Positions 1 through 11,454 of a stretch of DNA of 64,000 nucleotides are shown here, one piece after another. Position 1 is the stretch's first letter; each line of letters opens with the position of its first letter. Position numbers and translations under genes: made by a program. Source of the DNA: Talpa occidentalis (lineage: Eukaryota > Chordata > Mammalia > Eulipotyphla > Talpidae); assembly GCF_014898055.3 (NCBI RefSeq), contig NW_023601433.1, forward strand, positions 47,177,876-47,241,875. The letters run 5' to 3'. The notes beneath the pieces were generated by a model. It was not told where the DNA came from. It ran no database searches and saw nothing but the letters and a program-made list of their open reading frames with translations.

Positions 1-179
1 TTTTTAAGTGACACATATGTAGTCTAGATCAATAGTTGGGGTCAGAGTACATTTCACAGAGAAGGTGGCTTTGGAACTAGATTTGCAAGAGTATAAATGG
101 GTTAGTTGGTGCTTTTGTGATGAAAGTATTCCTGATGTGTGGAACAGAATGCACAAAAACAAGGATTAATTCACTGAAC

Positions 180-530
180 CAGTATTTATTGAGCATCTAT
201 TCTGTCTCAGGCACTATTTTGGGACATTGAGGTTTATCAATCAAGTGTTAAAAACAATTCTTCAATTGCAATACATGGTTAATTCCTTACACCTGGCAAT
301 ACTGCATTCTAAGAAGAAATATTTCAGGTAAGCTAAGGCAGCATTGAGATCTGTGTGGGAGGAAGAAGGAATGATTACTGGATCCATGGAAAGCCAGTAA
401 AAGCAGGCTCAGAAGAGTATTGAGTACATGATGGCCAAGGATGTTGGGTCTGACCTTTACATAGCACAGTGACACAATAAAGTGTTTATTTTGTGAAGAT
501 AGATGTGAGAGCAAAATGTAGGACAGGATT
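180..530 (-). repeat. L2 LINE relic, antisense
   Basis: TATTTATTGAGCATCTATTC followed by TCAGGCACTATTTTGGGACATTGAGG is the start of an L2 read in reverse. Weaker similarity continues in the next few hundred bases. The far edge is approximate. Confidence 0.5.
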
Positions 531-1629
531 GAAATGATGTGCGTCTAGAAGCACTGAATGAATTAGGAGATAAATTATATGACTGAAAGTAGAGATTGAA
601 ATAAAGGGAGAGTGTATTTACTAGTTTTTTTAAGAAGATGAAATTTAAAAAATACTTGTATTTATTATGGAAAACCAGAAATTATAGACAAGTACTGCCA
701 ACCATGTTCTTGCCTTTTGTCTTTGCTTATAGCTAGCAGCAGTCTGTTCAAACTAAAATAACATGGTATGTTACTGCCACATGGTATTTTCCTGATTGGA
801 TATCCTCAATTGATTTCTTTTTGTTGATTGTATAGCTCTTTTCCTATTCTGTATTATTGGATATTAAAACATCTGATTTGAAATATACATCTTGATCATG
901 CATAGGTACAATTTTAATTCCTGGCGTGAAGAGTATGTTCAACTTTAAGTGTTTGATGTGAGGCACCAAATTTCACCTCCTTACATGCCTCCTCTCCATT
1001 GATCAAAATGAGTATGATAATTTAGAACTGTTCTCTCATGAACCCTGGATCATTAATTTTTTTAAAGTTATAGATGTGGGTCCAGCTTATATGGAAGCAC
1101 CCCAGTCCTGAACTTGAGTCACTTGTTTTTACTCTTTAGCCTGGGGGTTGTAATAGCTTGCTGCTATTGCTACGTACCCTTGCCTCCATCATGGGTATGT
1201 AGTCTTAACTCTTAAATCTTTGTAACCGAGTCTGTTTATTAATTTCCCTCTGTTTAAAATACTTGGGATTATCTGGATGATAGCTTTTACTCATAAATAT
1301 GTATATATGCTTTAAAATAAGTGGCAGATATCAGATACCATGATACTTTACCTAAAACTTAAGCATGTTTTGCCTAAAAATAAGGATATTGTCTTAGGTA
1401 TCCTCAAAACTGTTATTATACTCAGAAAAATTAAAAATAATTTCCTAGTATCATCCTATCATTAAGTTCATATGAAATTTTTCCCAAGCCATCTTTAAGA
1501 TGTTTTTTAGTGATTTTTTAAAAACCTTAATGAGGATTCAGTCAAGGTTTATACATTTTGTTATGCCAAATTAGTCTCTTTGATATAGAATATCCACACC
1601 TTTTAAAAAATGATATTTTTGCTATTTTA

Positions 1630-1960
1630 TTTTTGAAAAAATTCTAAATGTCAGAATAGTAAATGAACCCTTTACCTAGATTCACCAAGTTTAACATTTT
1701 GCTATGTTTGCTAGCTTTTGTTTATAGTTAGACTATTTTGTTTGTATATGTTAAAGCATTTGAGACTAAAGTACAGCTATTATGACAGTTCTCACCCCTA
1801 AACACTACAGGTTATATCCCCTAACAACAATAATATTCTTTTATATAACCACTGATTACATTCATAAAATCTTCCAATCACACAAATCTGTCACTTTAAT
1901 ATGACAGTTTTCTTCAGTTGTCTGGTACTATACTTTATCACAAATGCAGGCTCATATAAT
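1630..1960. repeat. Ancient interspersed repeat, probably L1ME-like
   Basis: The run ATTCACCAAGTTTAACATTT, then TCACCCCTAAACACTACAGG, then ATCCCCTAACAACAATAATA and TATATAACCACTGATTACA follows the order of a common old mammalian repeat. I assign it to L1ME-type sequence from memory, and the family name is uncertain. Confidence 0.45.
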
Positions 1961-2594
1961 GTACTTTTTAAAAAAAAGATCAGTGCAGTTGTATCATTAA
2001 AAATCTTCATTCTGGATTTGTCTGATAGCTTCCTGAGGTGTCATTTAGCCTGGTCTCAACTCCCCATATTTCTTGTAAAGAAGAAATTAGTTATTCGGTT
2101 GATTAGATTGACTCCAAGGAGGAGGGTTGTGCTACCAGTGGGAATGTAGAGAAGAGAAGGAAGCTTAATGTATTTGAATTAAAACAGACTGGATAAAACG
2201 TGGTCTAGTCTTCAGTTATTGCAAGATGGACATCCTTTTACTCATTGCATTAACATTTCCTGGCAAAGTTTTAAAACAAACTCTGTGGGAGATTCAGACA
2301 ACTCCCAAGTGATATGCAGTGAGGTGAATGTTCCAGGCTGGAGTGTGGGGAATTTTGGTCAGGAGACTTGGTTTTGCAATCCTTGGCACACTCAAATAAA
2401 GTTGAATCTACCTGATAGAGACTAAAAGTGAACAGCAAACTTTTCTAGATGTTTATCACAACAGTCATATATATATGTGGTAACTAACATCTGTTTGATT
2501 TAAGAAATGTGTCCAAATTTATGAATTATAAACTAAAATAACACATAAAAGAGTAAGTATTTCAGTGCCTTTCCCTGTCCCCCTTCTGATTTAT

Positions 2595-2765
2595 ATAGCT
2601 TGAGTTCTAAAACTTTGGCATCAGAATCACCTGCAAGGCTTGTTTAAACACAGATTGGCAGGAGATTTTGATTCAGTAGGACCACAGTGGAGCTCAAGTT
2701 TTGTGCTTAGGTGATGCTGGAGCTGGAGGAAACACACTGGGTACTATTGCTTTGAACTATGGATG
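2595..2765 (-). mobile_element. MER5-like hAT (Charlie) MITE remnant
   Basis: GGCATCAGAATCACCTGCAA, GATTTTGATTCAGTAGG and a GGTGATGCTGGAGCTGG segment are hallmarks of the non-autonomous hAT element MER5. It is old and diverged, and its ends are not sharp. The strand follows a remembered consensus and could be reversed. Confidence 0.65.
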
Positions 2766-2984
2766 AAATTAGAACAGTAGTAATATTTAAGAGAGCGGTT
2801 TTTCAAACTTCATTTTTTTTAAGCAGATGAAGACTATTTATTAAAAGAAACATTTCATGGACCTTCCCATTTTGCAAAATAATAGAAAAAATAACTAATG
2901 GGAGGAGATTGAGAGTAGGAGCTGCAGGAAGAAGGCAAGTAATCTGGACACTTTTGTTTGACAGCCACCAGTGCTGGGTCCAAG

Positions 2985-3190
2985 AAAGGGCTGAAATGGA
3001 ACCAGCAGACCTAGGTTAGAGACCTGGGTGGCAATAATTATTAGTTGTCACCTTGTGTCTGTAACTTAGGGTCTTTCAGTCTAATTTGCTCATCTGAAAA
3101 TAGGGAGTACAAACCCTCCCAAACATTAGGTAATGCACATGAATGCATTTTAAAAATTGTAAAGCAATGCAAATATTTCTGATGGTTACT
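2985..3190 (+). repeat. MIR SINE
   Basis: The order ACCTAGGTTAGAGACCTGGG, TTAGTTGTCACCTTGTGTCT, TTTGCTCATCTGAAAATAGG and then AATGCACATGAATGCAT matches the MIR body in the sense orientation. MIR is an ancient tRNA-derived SINE mobilised by L2. Confidence 0.75.
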
Positions 3191-3410
3191 ATCATTATCA
3201 TTCATGCCTTGGGCTTTGTCCCAGGCCAGCTCTGTGATCTGGGTTCATTGACTCTATATGGAAGGGTGGAAGTATTACGATGGCATTCATGACTAAAGTG
3301 ATCTCTGTGTTGCTCTGAAAGTTTTGTCAGAGCTATGTGTCAATAATGGACTGATTTACCACACTGCTAGGCTAACGTGTGACCCTGTGAGAGGTTATGT
3401 GCTAGTTCTG

Positions 3411-3747
3411 TTTTTTTTTTTTTTGTTTTTTTTTTTTTTTTTTAATTTTCTAGAGGCATGTCTTATTTATTTATTTATTATTTGTTTGTTTGTTTGGTTT
3501 ATACATGCACTGGGTACAGTCAGAAGTGCGGGAGGGTGAGAGAATTCACCAGAGCCAGAGCGGGGAGCAGAGCAGGCAGAAGGACCGAAGGACACTGCTG
3601 AGGGGAGCAGCGGGCGGCAGGAGAGGTCTGCGCGCCATGTGGGACCCTCCTCTGGTGGCCGGGGAGCAGCCGGGGATCGAACCGGCTGCAGAGGTTGCAG
3701 GCAGCTTCGCAACCCAGCGCTCAACCGCTGCGCCACCGGGGAGGCCC
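3411..3747 (-). mobile_element. T+ tRNA-SINE copy 1, with extra sequence in the tail
   Basis: Nearly complete copy of the 'A' type (GAATTC, GTACCCAGTGC, TATAAATAAATAAA in sense). The perfect 15-bp target duplication TATGTGCTAGTTCTG lies at 3396-3410 and 3748-3762. The tail is unusual. Reading out of the SINE there is a TTTG/TTTA-type A-rich tail, then about 20 bases of unique sequence (AAGACATGCCTCTAGAAAAT), then a second poly(A) of about 34 bases with one interruption. Confidence 0.93.
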
Positions 3748-5534
3748 TATGTGCTAGTTCTGCAAAAAACAAAATGCCAGAAAGTTATGTCCTTGAAGTT
3801 GGAATTTACCTTTAATTTCATGCTGTTTCTTTTTTTTTCTTTTTTTGGTTGACTTATTAAATGAAGCCATCACCCTTCTTGGGAGGCAGCAACTTTGTGG
3901 TCTGCTCTGATGCTGTTGTTGATATGAGTGTTGGATGTGACTTGGGGTGGAAAAGTGGGGGCTGTTAGTATTAGTCATTCTCTCTCGTGGGTTACACAGA
4001 TTGACTATAAGCTTTGATTTCTTATGTTGATTTCTTATGTTTACATGTATATTCTCATTTGAAAATTTGACAGGTTATAGATCATTATTATATGCCATGG
4101 CTAATGCAAGAGTTAGGGCACTCTTTAATTGCAGATACTTTTTTTGAAACTTGCATGGACATAAAACATAAAATATGCAAAGGCTGTATATTATGTAGAC
4201 CACAACCCACAAAAGCTTATTATAGTTTTGTATAATGTGATGAGGTTTTTTTATGGAGTATGTGAAATTTCTTTAAAGTAAAATAGGAGTCAGTCTTTTA
4301 ATACAATTTCTTGTGTACAACTTTTACTTAATGTGTCTGGGGATGGAGTGGCCATCAGCATTCCTTACAACTTGCACATTATCAAATCACCCATACTTCC
4401 ATTCTCAGCTGGACAAGTTCCTACCACTCTTTTCTTCCTACTCTAGGTAACTGTGAGCTCTGGTTATTTAAAAAAAAAATCACATGATTCCTCATACGAT
4501 TTTTCTCTGGGCTTGAACCTTTTCATGGGGATCCTTGCCTCATCTGATATTTGCTCTCTCTTGCCCTCTCTCTAGCCATTTGATGGCTGAACTTTGTTTA
4601 TTGGTTTTTGCTCATGTGTGATGAGTTTTTGATGTCGTAATGTAAAATTATTTTAAATGTTCAAATCTTTGGTTATTTTAAATGTACACATGTGAGATTC
4701 TCTTCCTATTTTTTTTTTTTTTGAGTCATGTATTTTTTTTTAACCCAATGGCAGATATACTTATTATAGAATCAGTGGTTATTGGTGTTAAAAAAATGGC
4801 TAATAGCAAAATTTTGTTCAATTATATTGAGTTATATTGAGTTCAATTATATATTAAGTTTCTCAAACCAGGACAGGAATGGTTATTATTTCAAACTTTT
4901 AAATGCAAATGACTACAAAGCAGAACCAACAAGTGTGCTCCAACTCTTCTGGAAACAGTTTTTTCCCTGATGGATAGTTTGTGATTGCCTTGAAGAGTCC
5001 TCTGCTATTGAAGAGAATTGTGTTGATGTAAGCTGCCAGTTAAAATCTCCCAAGAGACTACTGTTCCAAGGAGTTGTATTTCTTGATGGCAAAAATATCC
5101 TTCTTGGTTTTTAGCTCTTGTGGGAGGAAGTCATTTTAATGCGCCCTGCTCAGACCTGATTTTTTTTTCGTAAGTATGGTATGCTCTGTTGGGTTTGCTG
5201 ATGATTTTGCTCTCAGTTCTTTCTCTTCAATTGGTTGTTTTCATTTAGCATGCATCACAGAGTGACACTTAGTAAGTGCCAGCCTTATATGTGCTTTGGC
5301 ATGTGTTGTGGCTACTTGTCATGTCTGGCCATTGAATCAGGCCCCTCTAGCCTCAGGAATCAATAACTGAGTCTGCAAATTAGACCATCCTTGAGAAGAA
5401 AGTGGAAGGTTAATAAACCAAATTTATAAAATATTTCAAGGAGCATTAGTGTATCAATTCTGTTGATAGACCAAGGAAGATAATTTTTAAGAACAGACTT
5501 TTGCATTTGGCACATGGAGGCTGATGGGACCTTG

Positions 5535-5680
5535 ATGGACATTTTTGGGAGTTTGGTGAGGAGGAGACCTGATTGGAATCGGGTTATTGGAGAAGATAAC
5601 TTGAGACAACGAAATAGACAAATCTTTAAAAACTGTTGCTGTAAAGAAGATCAGAAAATTGGTATAGTAACTAGAGGCTA
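5535..5680 (-). repeat. L2 LINE fragment, antisense
   Basis: ACCTGATTGGAATCGGGTTA, GAGACAACGAAATAGACAAA, CTGTTGCTGTAAAGAAGATC and ATTGGTATAGTAACTAGAGG resemble a distal part of antisense L2. Similarity may continue weakly to about 6280. Confidence 0.45.
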
Positions 5681-6734
5681 ATATAGTGTCAACAGAATGT
5701 TTTATAATTATTTTAATAGATGTAAAAACAAAGCATTAACATCTTCTAAAGCTTTAAAGTTGACACCTGAGTGCTAGTTTTCATAGTCTTAGAGTTTTAA
5801 GAAACTTTAACATGGGGCTAGATCTAGCTAGACTCCTGATGATGAGGAGTCTTCGTAGATGGCAAGGGTTAGCCTTGGAGGAGAGGAAGGCTCAGACTTT
5901 GTACTGGAGGATACAATTATTATGCAGGCCTGATACTGACTATGGAAGAGGAAGTGATGGAAAAAAAGATTGGACCATGGTAAATTCTGAAGTACAAAGT
6001 TAAGAGGTTGAGAAAATCTTTAGATAGGAGTTTATTTCCAGGAAGTACTTCTAGATGTTATTTAAAAACTGTGCTTTGTGATCTCATATGGAGAGTGAAG
6101 ATTAAGAAACTTAAAGGACATTTTTTTATAAAGCACATAAGCTTGAAGTCTGCTGTGTGCATAACAGTATTAGAAATGAAAGTTGACATTTAAGATGATT
6201 AAGTTATCCGTTGGAGTAGGGCAGAAGAGAAGAACAGGATGGAACTCTTCTAAGTGGCTAGGGAATAATTGTTAGGAGAAGAACACCTTTCTTTATTCTT
6301 CCTCAGGATATTAGTTATTCTTGATTTCCCTTAGAGAGTTAATACCATTTGGTAAGAAAGACTAGGAGTATAGTTTGTGGTGGGACTTTGTTCTTTGATG
6401 GCTCAAAAAAAATATATATATATACAGAAATGACAATTTTGGACCCCTTGCTGGCCTCCCAGCAGCAGGTTTCCGAAGGACTCCCAGCATGAACTGGTAT
6501 TCAGGGAATCTGGCAGAGTAATGTCCTTTGAAAGAGGAGGACAGGGTAGGGCGCTGGTAGAGGGTGTTGTGTGTATGTGAGTGTCATGCTGTGTATTGTG
6601 TGTGTGTTTTGCAAATGTACTCTCCATGCACTGGGTTAACAATTGATTTGAGTACTGAACCTCCTTTTAAAGAGGTCCAGATAGACTACATGAAGGTACA
6701 GAGTAAATAGAGATTATTTGCATAGCTTTCTTTT

Positions 6735-7037
6735 TTAAATTTTTTTAAAAAGATTTATTTTATGCATACAAGAGCTGGCTGAGGTGTAGGCCTGAGGTGT
6801 GCATATGTGGGGAGGGGGTTAGAGGATTCATCGGAGACAGAGTGGGGAGCAGAACAGGCAGATTGACTGAAATGCATTGCTGAGGGGAGCAGCATGTGAG
6901 ACAGGAGAGGTCTGCTGGGCCATGTGGGGTCAGCTCCCTGGCCAGGGATCGAACTTACACTGCAGTGGATTCCTGCTGTGGATGCGGATAGCTTCACAAT
7001 GCTGAGACGTAACCCCTTGCACCATTAGGGAGGCCCT
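6735..7037 (-). mobile_element. T+ tRNA-SINE copy 2
   Basis: Older 'C' type copy (tail with TGCATACAAGAGCT). Imperfect target duplication CATAGCTTTCTT (6721-6732) and CATAGTTTTCTT (7039-7050), with one mismatch. It has a G-rich insertion near 6810-6820. Confidence 0.85.
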
Positions 7038-7479
7038 ACATAGTTTTCTTTATGGTAATGTTTATTAACTTTGAAAATTAGTGTCCAGACTACTTTCTGT
7101 ATTGGTTAAAAAGTGACAAGGATTGGAAAAAAATTTTTTTTTTTTTTAATAAGTTCCATTTCAGTGATCTTAAGCATGACGTTGTTAGAAAGTTTCCTGG
7201 AAGGCTTCATAAGAATGTGGACTCCCTGGCTTCAACCCTGGGAGGATCCAGGAATCTGTAGCTTAACTGTCATTAATTTTTTACTCCTCCCTTCCAGCCT
7301 TTCCTGTAAGACTGTACCAAATCTCACTGTTTAGATCAGAAAAATGGAGTTTTAACTTGAACTTTTTATTAGTAATTCTTTTGTGGATAATTCAGTAGCT
7401 AAGCACAAAACATACAATTGAGTTTATTTTCATTTCAGTTTACAAATGAGAATGAATATGGAAGTTTAACACCAAGCAT

Positions 7480-7815
7480 GTTGTCTGGGTGGAACTTGAG
7501 GTGATTATACTAAGCAAAGTAAGTCAGAAACTGGACTTACCGGTGACTTAACTCGTGTATAATATATAACTAAACAAGCTAACAAACAAAATACAATAAA
7601 AATAACTCAGACTGAGAAAAAATGTTTAGCACAGGGGAAGGGGAAGGCTGGGTTGTAGGAATGGGTGGAGAGGGTCACTTTGATAGTGTGAATGACACTA
7701 GAAGTTTGGCAGGTGGTGTGGTGAGTTATATACATGTAATGAGCTGTGAAAATGTACTCCCCAAATTATGTAGTTTTGTCAACCAATGCTAAATCAGTAC
7801 AATTTCATTAAATAA
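7480..7815 (+). mobile_element. L1 3' end, truncated
   Basis: TGAGGTGATTATACTAAGCAAAGTAAGTCAGAAACTGG, then CAATAAAAATAACTCAGACTGAG, then a G-rich GGGGAAGGGGAAGG patch and an A-rich end is the standard layout of L1 3' sequence. It contains no ORF2 coding part. Confidence 0.7.
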
Positions 7816-7942
7816 ATAGCTATATTATCTTTTCAAATAATTTAAAAACATGATTTGATGTTATAGTGTGTGTATGTATGTATATTAGTGTATATGTATA
7901 TACCCTGTGTATCTATGTATGCAATTTAAAATGAAGTCTTTT

Positions 7943-8213
7943 GGGGCCTTCTTGGTGGCCTAGGGATTAAGTCCCAGCGCTTTCACCACTATGGCCCTTT
8001 GTGGAGTTCCATCCCTGGCCCAGGAGCTGACCCACATGTGGTGTAGCAGACCTCTCCTCTCTCACCTGCTGCTCCCCTTAGTAGTGTATTTCAGTAAATC
8101 CATCTCTTCTATTCCCCACTCTGTCTCTGATGAATCCTCTCACCGCCCCCCCCACACCTGTGGCCTACACCTAAGTTCTTCTATGCAAAAATAAATAAAA
8201 TCTTTTAAAAAAA
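7943..8213 (+). mobile_element. T+ tRNA-SINE copy 3
   Basis: Diverged 'C' type copy with a damaged head (GGGGCCTTCTTGGTGGCCTA) but an intact tail with AAATAAATAAAATCTTTT. I found no convincing target duplication. The C-rich run CGCCCCCCCCACACC lies in the variable region. Confidence 0.85.
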
Positions 8214-8214
8214 T

Positions 8215-8470
8215 TTATGTTTTGTCATTCTTCATCCTCAATCTCATTCCTGAGAGATAATCGTTGCAGATTTTTTTGTGTATATTGTGAGGTATTTTTA
8301 TATGCACATATATAAATACATGTAATTTTGCCTTCATGAACGTAGACTCAGACCACTCAAATTGTTCTCAGATTGCTTTGTTCACTTAAGGTAATGTCAA
8401 CATACTTTTCTGTGACTATATTGAGATCTATGTGTAGGAATTACTTTGAGCCACCAAGACACAGAACCCC
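8215..8470 (+). repeat. Ancient AT-rich interspersed repeat
   Basis: Resembles the repeat at 10165-10870 and 56690-57000: the blocks 'CTGAGAGATAATCGTTGCAG', 'TATATGCACATATATAAATA' and 'ACATACTTTTCTGTGACTAT' occur in the same order as an old mammalian LINE-like 3' repeat. The family name is uncertain. Confidence 0.4.
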
Positions 8471-8866
8471 ATTTTTTTTTTCAGATAGAGTATGACGTAA
8501 GTTTTTTAGACACAAAATTATACGTTGCTTGCTTATTAGAATATCTCTCAAGGTTGAATTGAGAGGGTTTAAACGTATTCATATTGGACTGTGGGAAACT
8601 ATCATACTTTAGAAAAATCAATAATTCTTAAGTAGTAGGCTCTGATGGTTTTCTGCAATTCCTGCTATAATTGTATCAGTTCCTGTGCCAAAGGAAAGAG
8701 TGTGCATGACTCCATCATAAAAGGAAAGGAAAACTGGCTCAAGAGCAAAGATACGGAACTATCTGAATTTTCAATCAATTGCACTGTTGCTGATGCGATT
8801 GATTCCTTCTTTTGGACAGGATATTATCACAGTTTAAAGTGTTGCTTGCCCTTGCCTTTTTGGTGA

Positions 8867-8907
8867 TGCTGACTTGCTATATTCTGTTTTGCTGTTGTCT
8901 TGTGTAG
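8867..8907 (+). promoter_or_regulatory. PARD3: 3' splice site, polypyrimidine tract and branch point of PARD3 exon 2
   Basis: TGCTGAC at 8867-8873 fits the mammalian branch-point pattern, with the branch A at 8872, 36 nt before the exon. A T-rich tract (ATTCTGTTTTGCTGTTGTC) follows and ends in TAG at 8905-8907. The branch point is inferred from motif and distance only. Confidence 0.8.
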
Positions 8908-9159
<252 letters not shown>

Positions 9160-9494
9160 TGAATCATGAATCTTTACTACCCTGAACTTGAGGGTGTAAT
9201 GATTTTCTTGAAACCTGGAACTTGAATGATGAGTTTTAGAATTTTAAAATTACAACTTTTTAAATGGAAATATCTTTAAAGGGCTTTCTGCCTTATTTTA
9301 ACCAAACATCACATATTTTTGACAACTTAGGCCCATCATTATATTCATTGTGTTTCAGTTTGTGATATATAAGGTCTCTGATTTCTGAGCCTTATTTTGG
9401 TTGTCGCAGCAGCTGATCTGCTCAGTGCTCTCCTTTGCTACAAAATGAGTGAGTGAATCCTAGGCATCCTACCTCATGTATGCTTTGCTTGCAG

Positions 9495-9578
9495 AAAGCT
9501 ATCCTTGGCCCCATCATTGCTCTCAGTGTGCTTTTGCACTGCAGCACCATTCTTCAGTGTGAATGTGATTATGGCACG
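9495..9578 (+). other. Candidate cassette exon (or pseudoexon), 84 nt
   Basis: A pyrimidine-rich stretch ending TTTGCTTGCAG (to 9494) is followed by 84 nt and then GTGAGT (9579-9584). The 84 nt are 28 codons with no stop in the phase-0 frame that exon 2 would pass on. Inclusion would add 28 residues (KAILGPIIALSVLLHCSTIL, then a Cys/Asp-rich end) inside the CR1 domain. I know of no PARD3 isoform with this peptide. Strong-looking decoy exons are common in long introns, so this is a hypothesis. Confidence 0.3.
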
Positions 9579-9914
9579 GTGAGTGTGATTGCCCACCTTC
9601 ATTCACCATTTCTCTGTGCTTTTGGAGGGGAGGAGGAGAAATGACTCAATACCTTAAGAATCAGTGGCAGAATATTTGGCTCAGTGTATAGAAGTCAGCA
9701 AATTTGTTGTAAAGAATTTGGGTTTGACTTGCAAGGAAACTACAGAAGAGTTCACAGCCACACAAATAATTGTCTTTTCATGACTGTGTCACAGCAAAGC
9801 ATAGGTTAAATCACGGTTCTTACATCATGGGGGTGGAAGATGGTAAAATCATCTGGACACCTGCCCTGGTTCCTCTGGGGGAGCTCTCTGATTACTGACC
9901 CTTTGCCTCACCTC

Positions 9915-10025
9915 CCACTGCTCTTTTGTGAGCTGCATGAGCGCAGCTGTTAGATCTTATTCACTCCTACATTCCTGGCAATTAGCATAGTGCCTGGCAC
10001 AGAATGGCAGATATCTTGTTTTCTA
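9915..10025 (+). repeat. L2 LINE 3' end
   Basis: TGAGCTGCATGAGCGCAGCT, ATTCACTCCTACATTCCTGG and GCATAGTGCCTGGCACAGAA follow the L2 3' terminal pattern in the sense orientation. Confidence 0.7.
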
Positions 10026-10164
10026 AGGAAAATAAAAATTTCCGGTACCCAATACTGTACAGGTGCCCTTTCCCAGCCAGAGTAGTAGAAATAGATGAAA
10101 TAATATATTGATGTGTATCTGCCCGCCCCACCTGCCTCTCCCCTCTCCTCCTCCCTTCTCTTCT

Positions 10165-10870
10165 TTGTTTTTTTTTTTTTCCCTCTACAAAAGTAATACA
10201 ACTTCTCATAACAATAAGAAACATTAAAGAAGGAAATAATTACCAGTGATCTCATTTGCTGGTCAAAGCCCATCACTGTTATTATTTGAAGGAATTTTGT
10301 CTTCTGACCCTTCTTTCATTTCTAGTGTAGACACACACTTTCTTTTAAAAAAGAGGTAGTGGGCCTCCCCCGTGGCACAGCGGTTAAGCGCTGGGCTGTG
10401 AAGCTGCCCGCAGCCTCTGCGGCACTGGTTCGATCCCTGGCTGCTCCCCGGCCACAGGAGGAGGGTCACACATGGCGCATAGACCTCTCCTGCTGCCCGC
10501 TGCTCCCCTCAGCAGTGTATTTCGTAGGTCTGCCTGTTCTGTTCTCCACTCTGGCTCTGGTGAATCCTCTCCCTCTCCCGCACTTCCGACTGTACCCAGT
10601 GCTTGTATAAAGAAATATTAAAATATATTTAAAAAATAAATAAAAAAGAGGTAGTGTGTCGTAGCCTTTCTTTCTCCCCTTTGAGTTGATTATAAGTATT
10701 TTCTCATGTCCATTAAACATAGATATGCCAACACACCTGTATAATACTTCATCTTATGTGTTTATGGACTCTTAATTGTACTTATTTTGGATGTTTACAT
10801 TATTCTGAAGAAAGTTGAGGTTTGCATCTCTGTATTTTTGGATTATGTACAAATTTAGGTTTCCCTTAAA
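10165..10870 (+). repeat. Ancient LINE-like repeat split by a SINE
   Basis: Blocks 'CAAAAGTAATACAACTTCTC', 'TTACCAGTGATCTCATTTGC', 'TATTTTCTCATGTCCATTAA' and 'TACTTATTTTGGATGTTTAC' follow the order of a common old mammalian repeat, probably L1ME-derived. SINE copy 4 interrupts it at 10361-10641. Confidence 0.5.
10361..10641 (+). mobile_element. T+ tRNA-SINE copy 4
   Basis: 'A' type, full length, with box B GGTTCGATCCC intact. The perfect 15-bp duplication AAAAAAGAGGTAGTG lies at 10347-10361 and 10642-10656. The last G could belong to element or target. Confidence 0.93.
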
Positions 10871-11454
10871 TTTTACCGTCCTCCTTTACACTTTGTTTTG
10901 TGCCTTTTATTGCAGCAAATAAGAACCAGCTTATAAGATTGCCTCTGTGATCTTTGACTATCTCTGTTGTATTATTTGAAATGACTTGTTGTATGAGTAG
11001 GATTGGTAGGACTACACAGTCTCATTGCTTCTGACAACATTGAGCTAAATGGACTCATTAAAATTCAGCGTCATGCATGGCATCATACAATTTCATAAAG
11101 TACAGGTTACTGTTTTTCATTCTTCTGTGTTCCCAGTCAGTAGAAAACATTTTAAGTAGAGTTTGCATTTTGAGTAGGTAGAATGTTGAGATGTAGATGT
11201 TCAGCAATATGATTTGTAAAAACCTTTTAACATGATTTAAGACTGATTGCATGATCCAGGATACTATGCCAGAAGCTGTGGATGTTCCATGTGTACTTGA
11301 AAATATTGTGCCCTCTGCAGTTGGATAGAGTGTTCATTAAAGATCAGCTAGATTAAGGTAGTTGATATTTTTCTGGTTTTGGGTAATTTTACTCATCAGC
11401 TGAAAGTAATACATTCTTCTTTGAACACAGTTAACTATTAGATCACCCAACGAA

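Larger units (their letters stand above)
1..8907 (+). other. PARD3: PARD3 intron before exon 2 (3' part)
   Basis: Intron assignment follows from the exon at 8908 and its orientation. Outside the repeats listed separately I see no exon-like open frames with good splice sites. The stretches 540-1600, 2060-2590, 3763-5530, 5680-6730, 7050-7480 and 8470-8866 are AT-rich unique sequence in which I recognise nothing. Confidence 0.9.

Noticed and set aside
3490..3852. 120-codon + strand frame
   Set aside because: It is a translation of SINE copy 1 with poly(T) flanks, with no gene-like features.
4800..4860. Repeated TATATTGAGTT units, possible hairpin RNA
   Set aside because: Short AT-rich repetition with weak pairing and no miRNA-like stem.
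10379..10450. tRNA-like segments with box A and box B (in every SINE head)
   Set aside because: Parts of tRNA-derived SINEs. No acceptor-stem pairing or complete cloverleaf supports a real tRNA gene.
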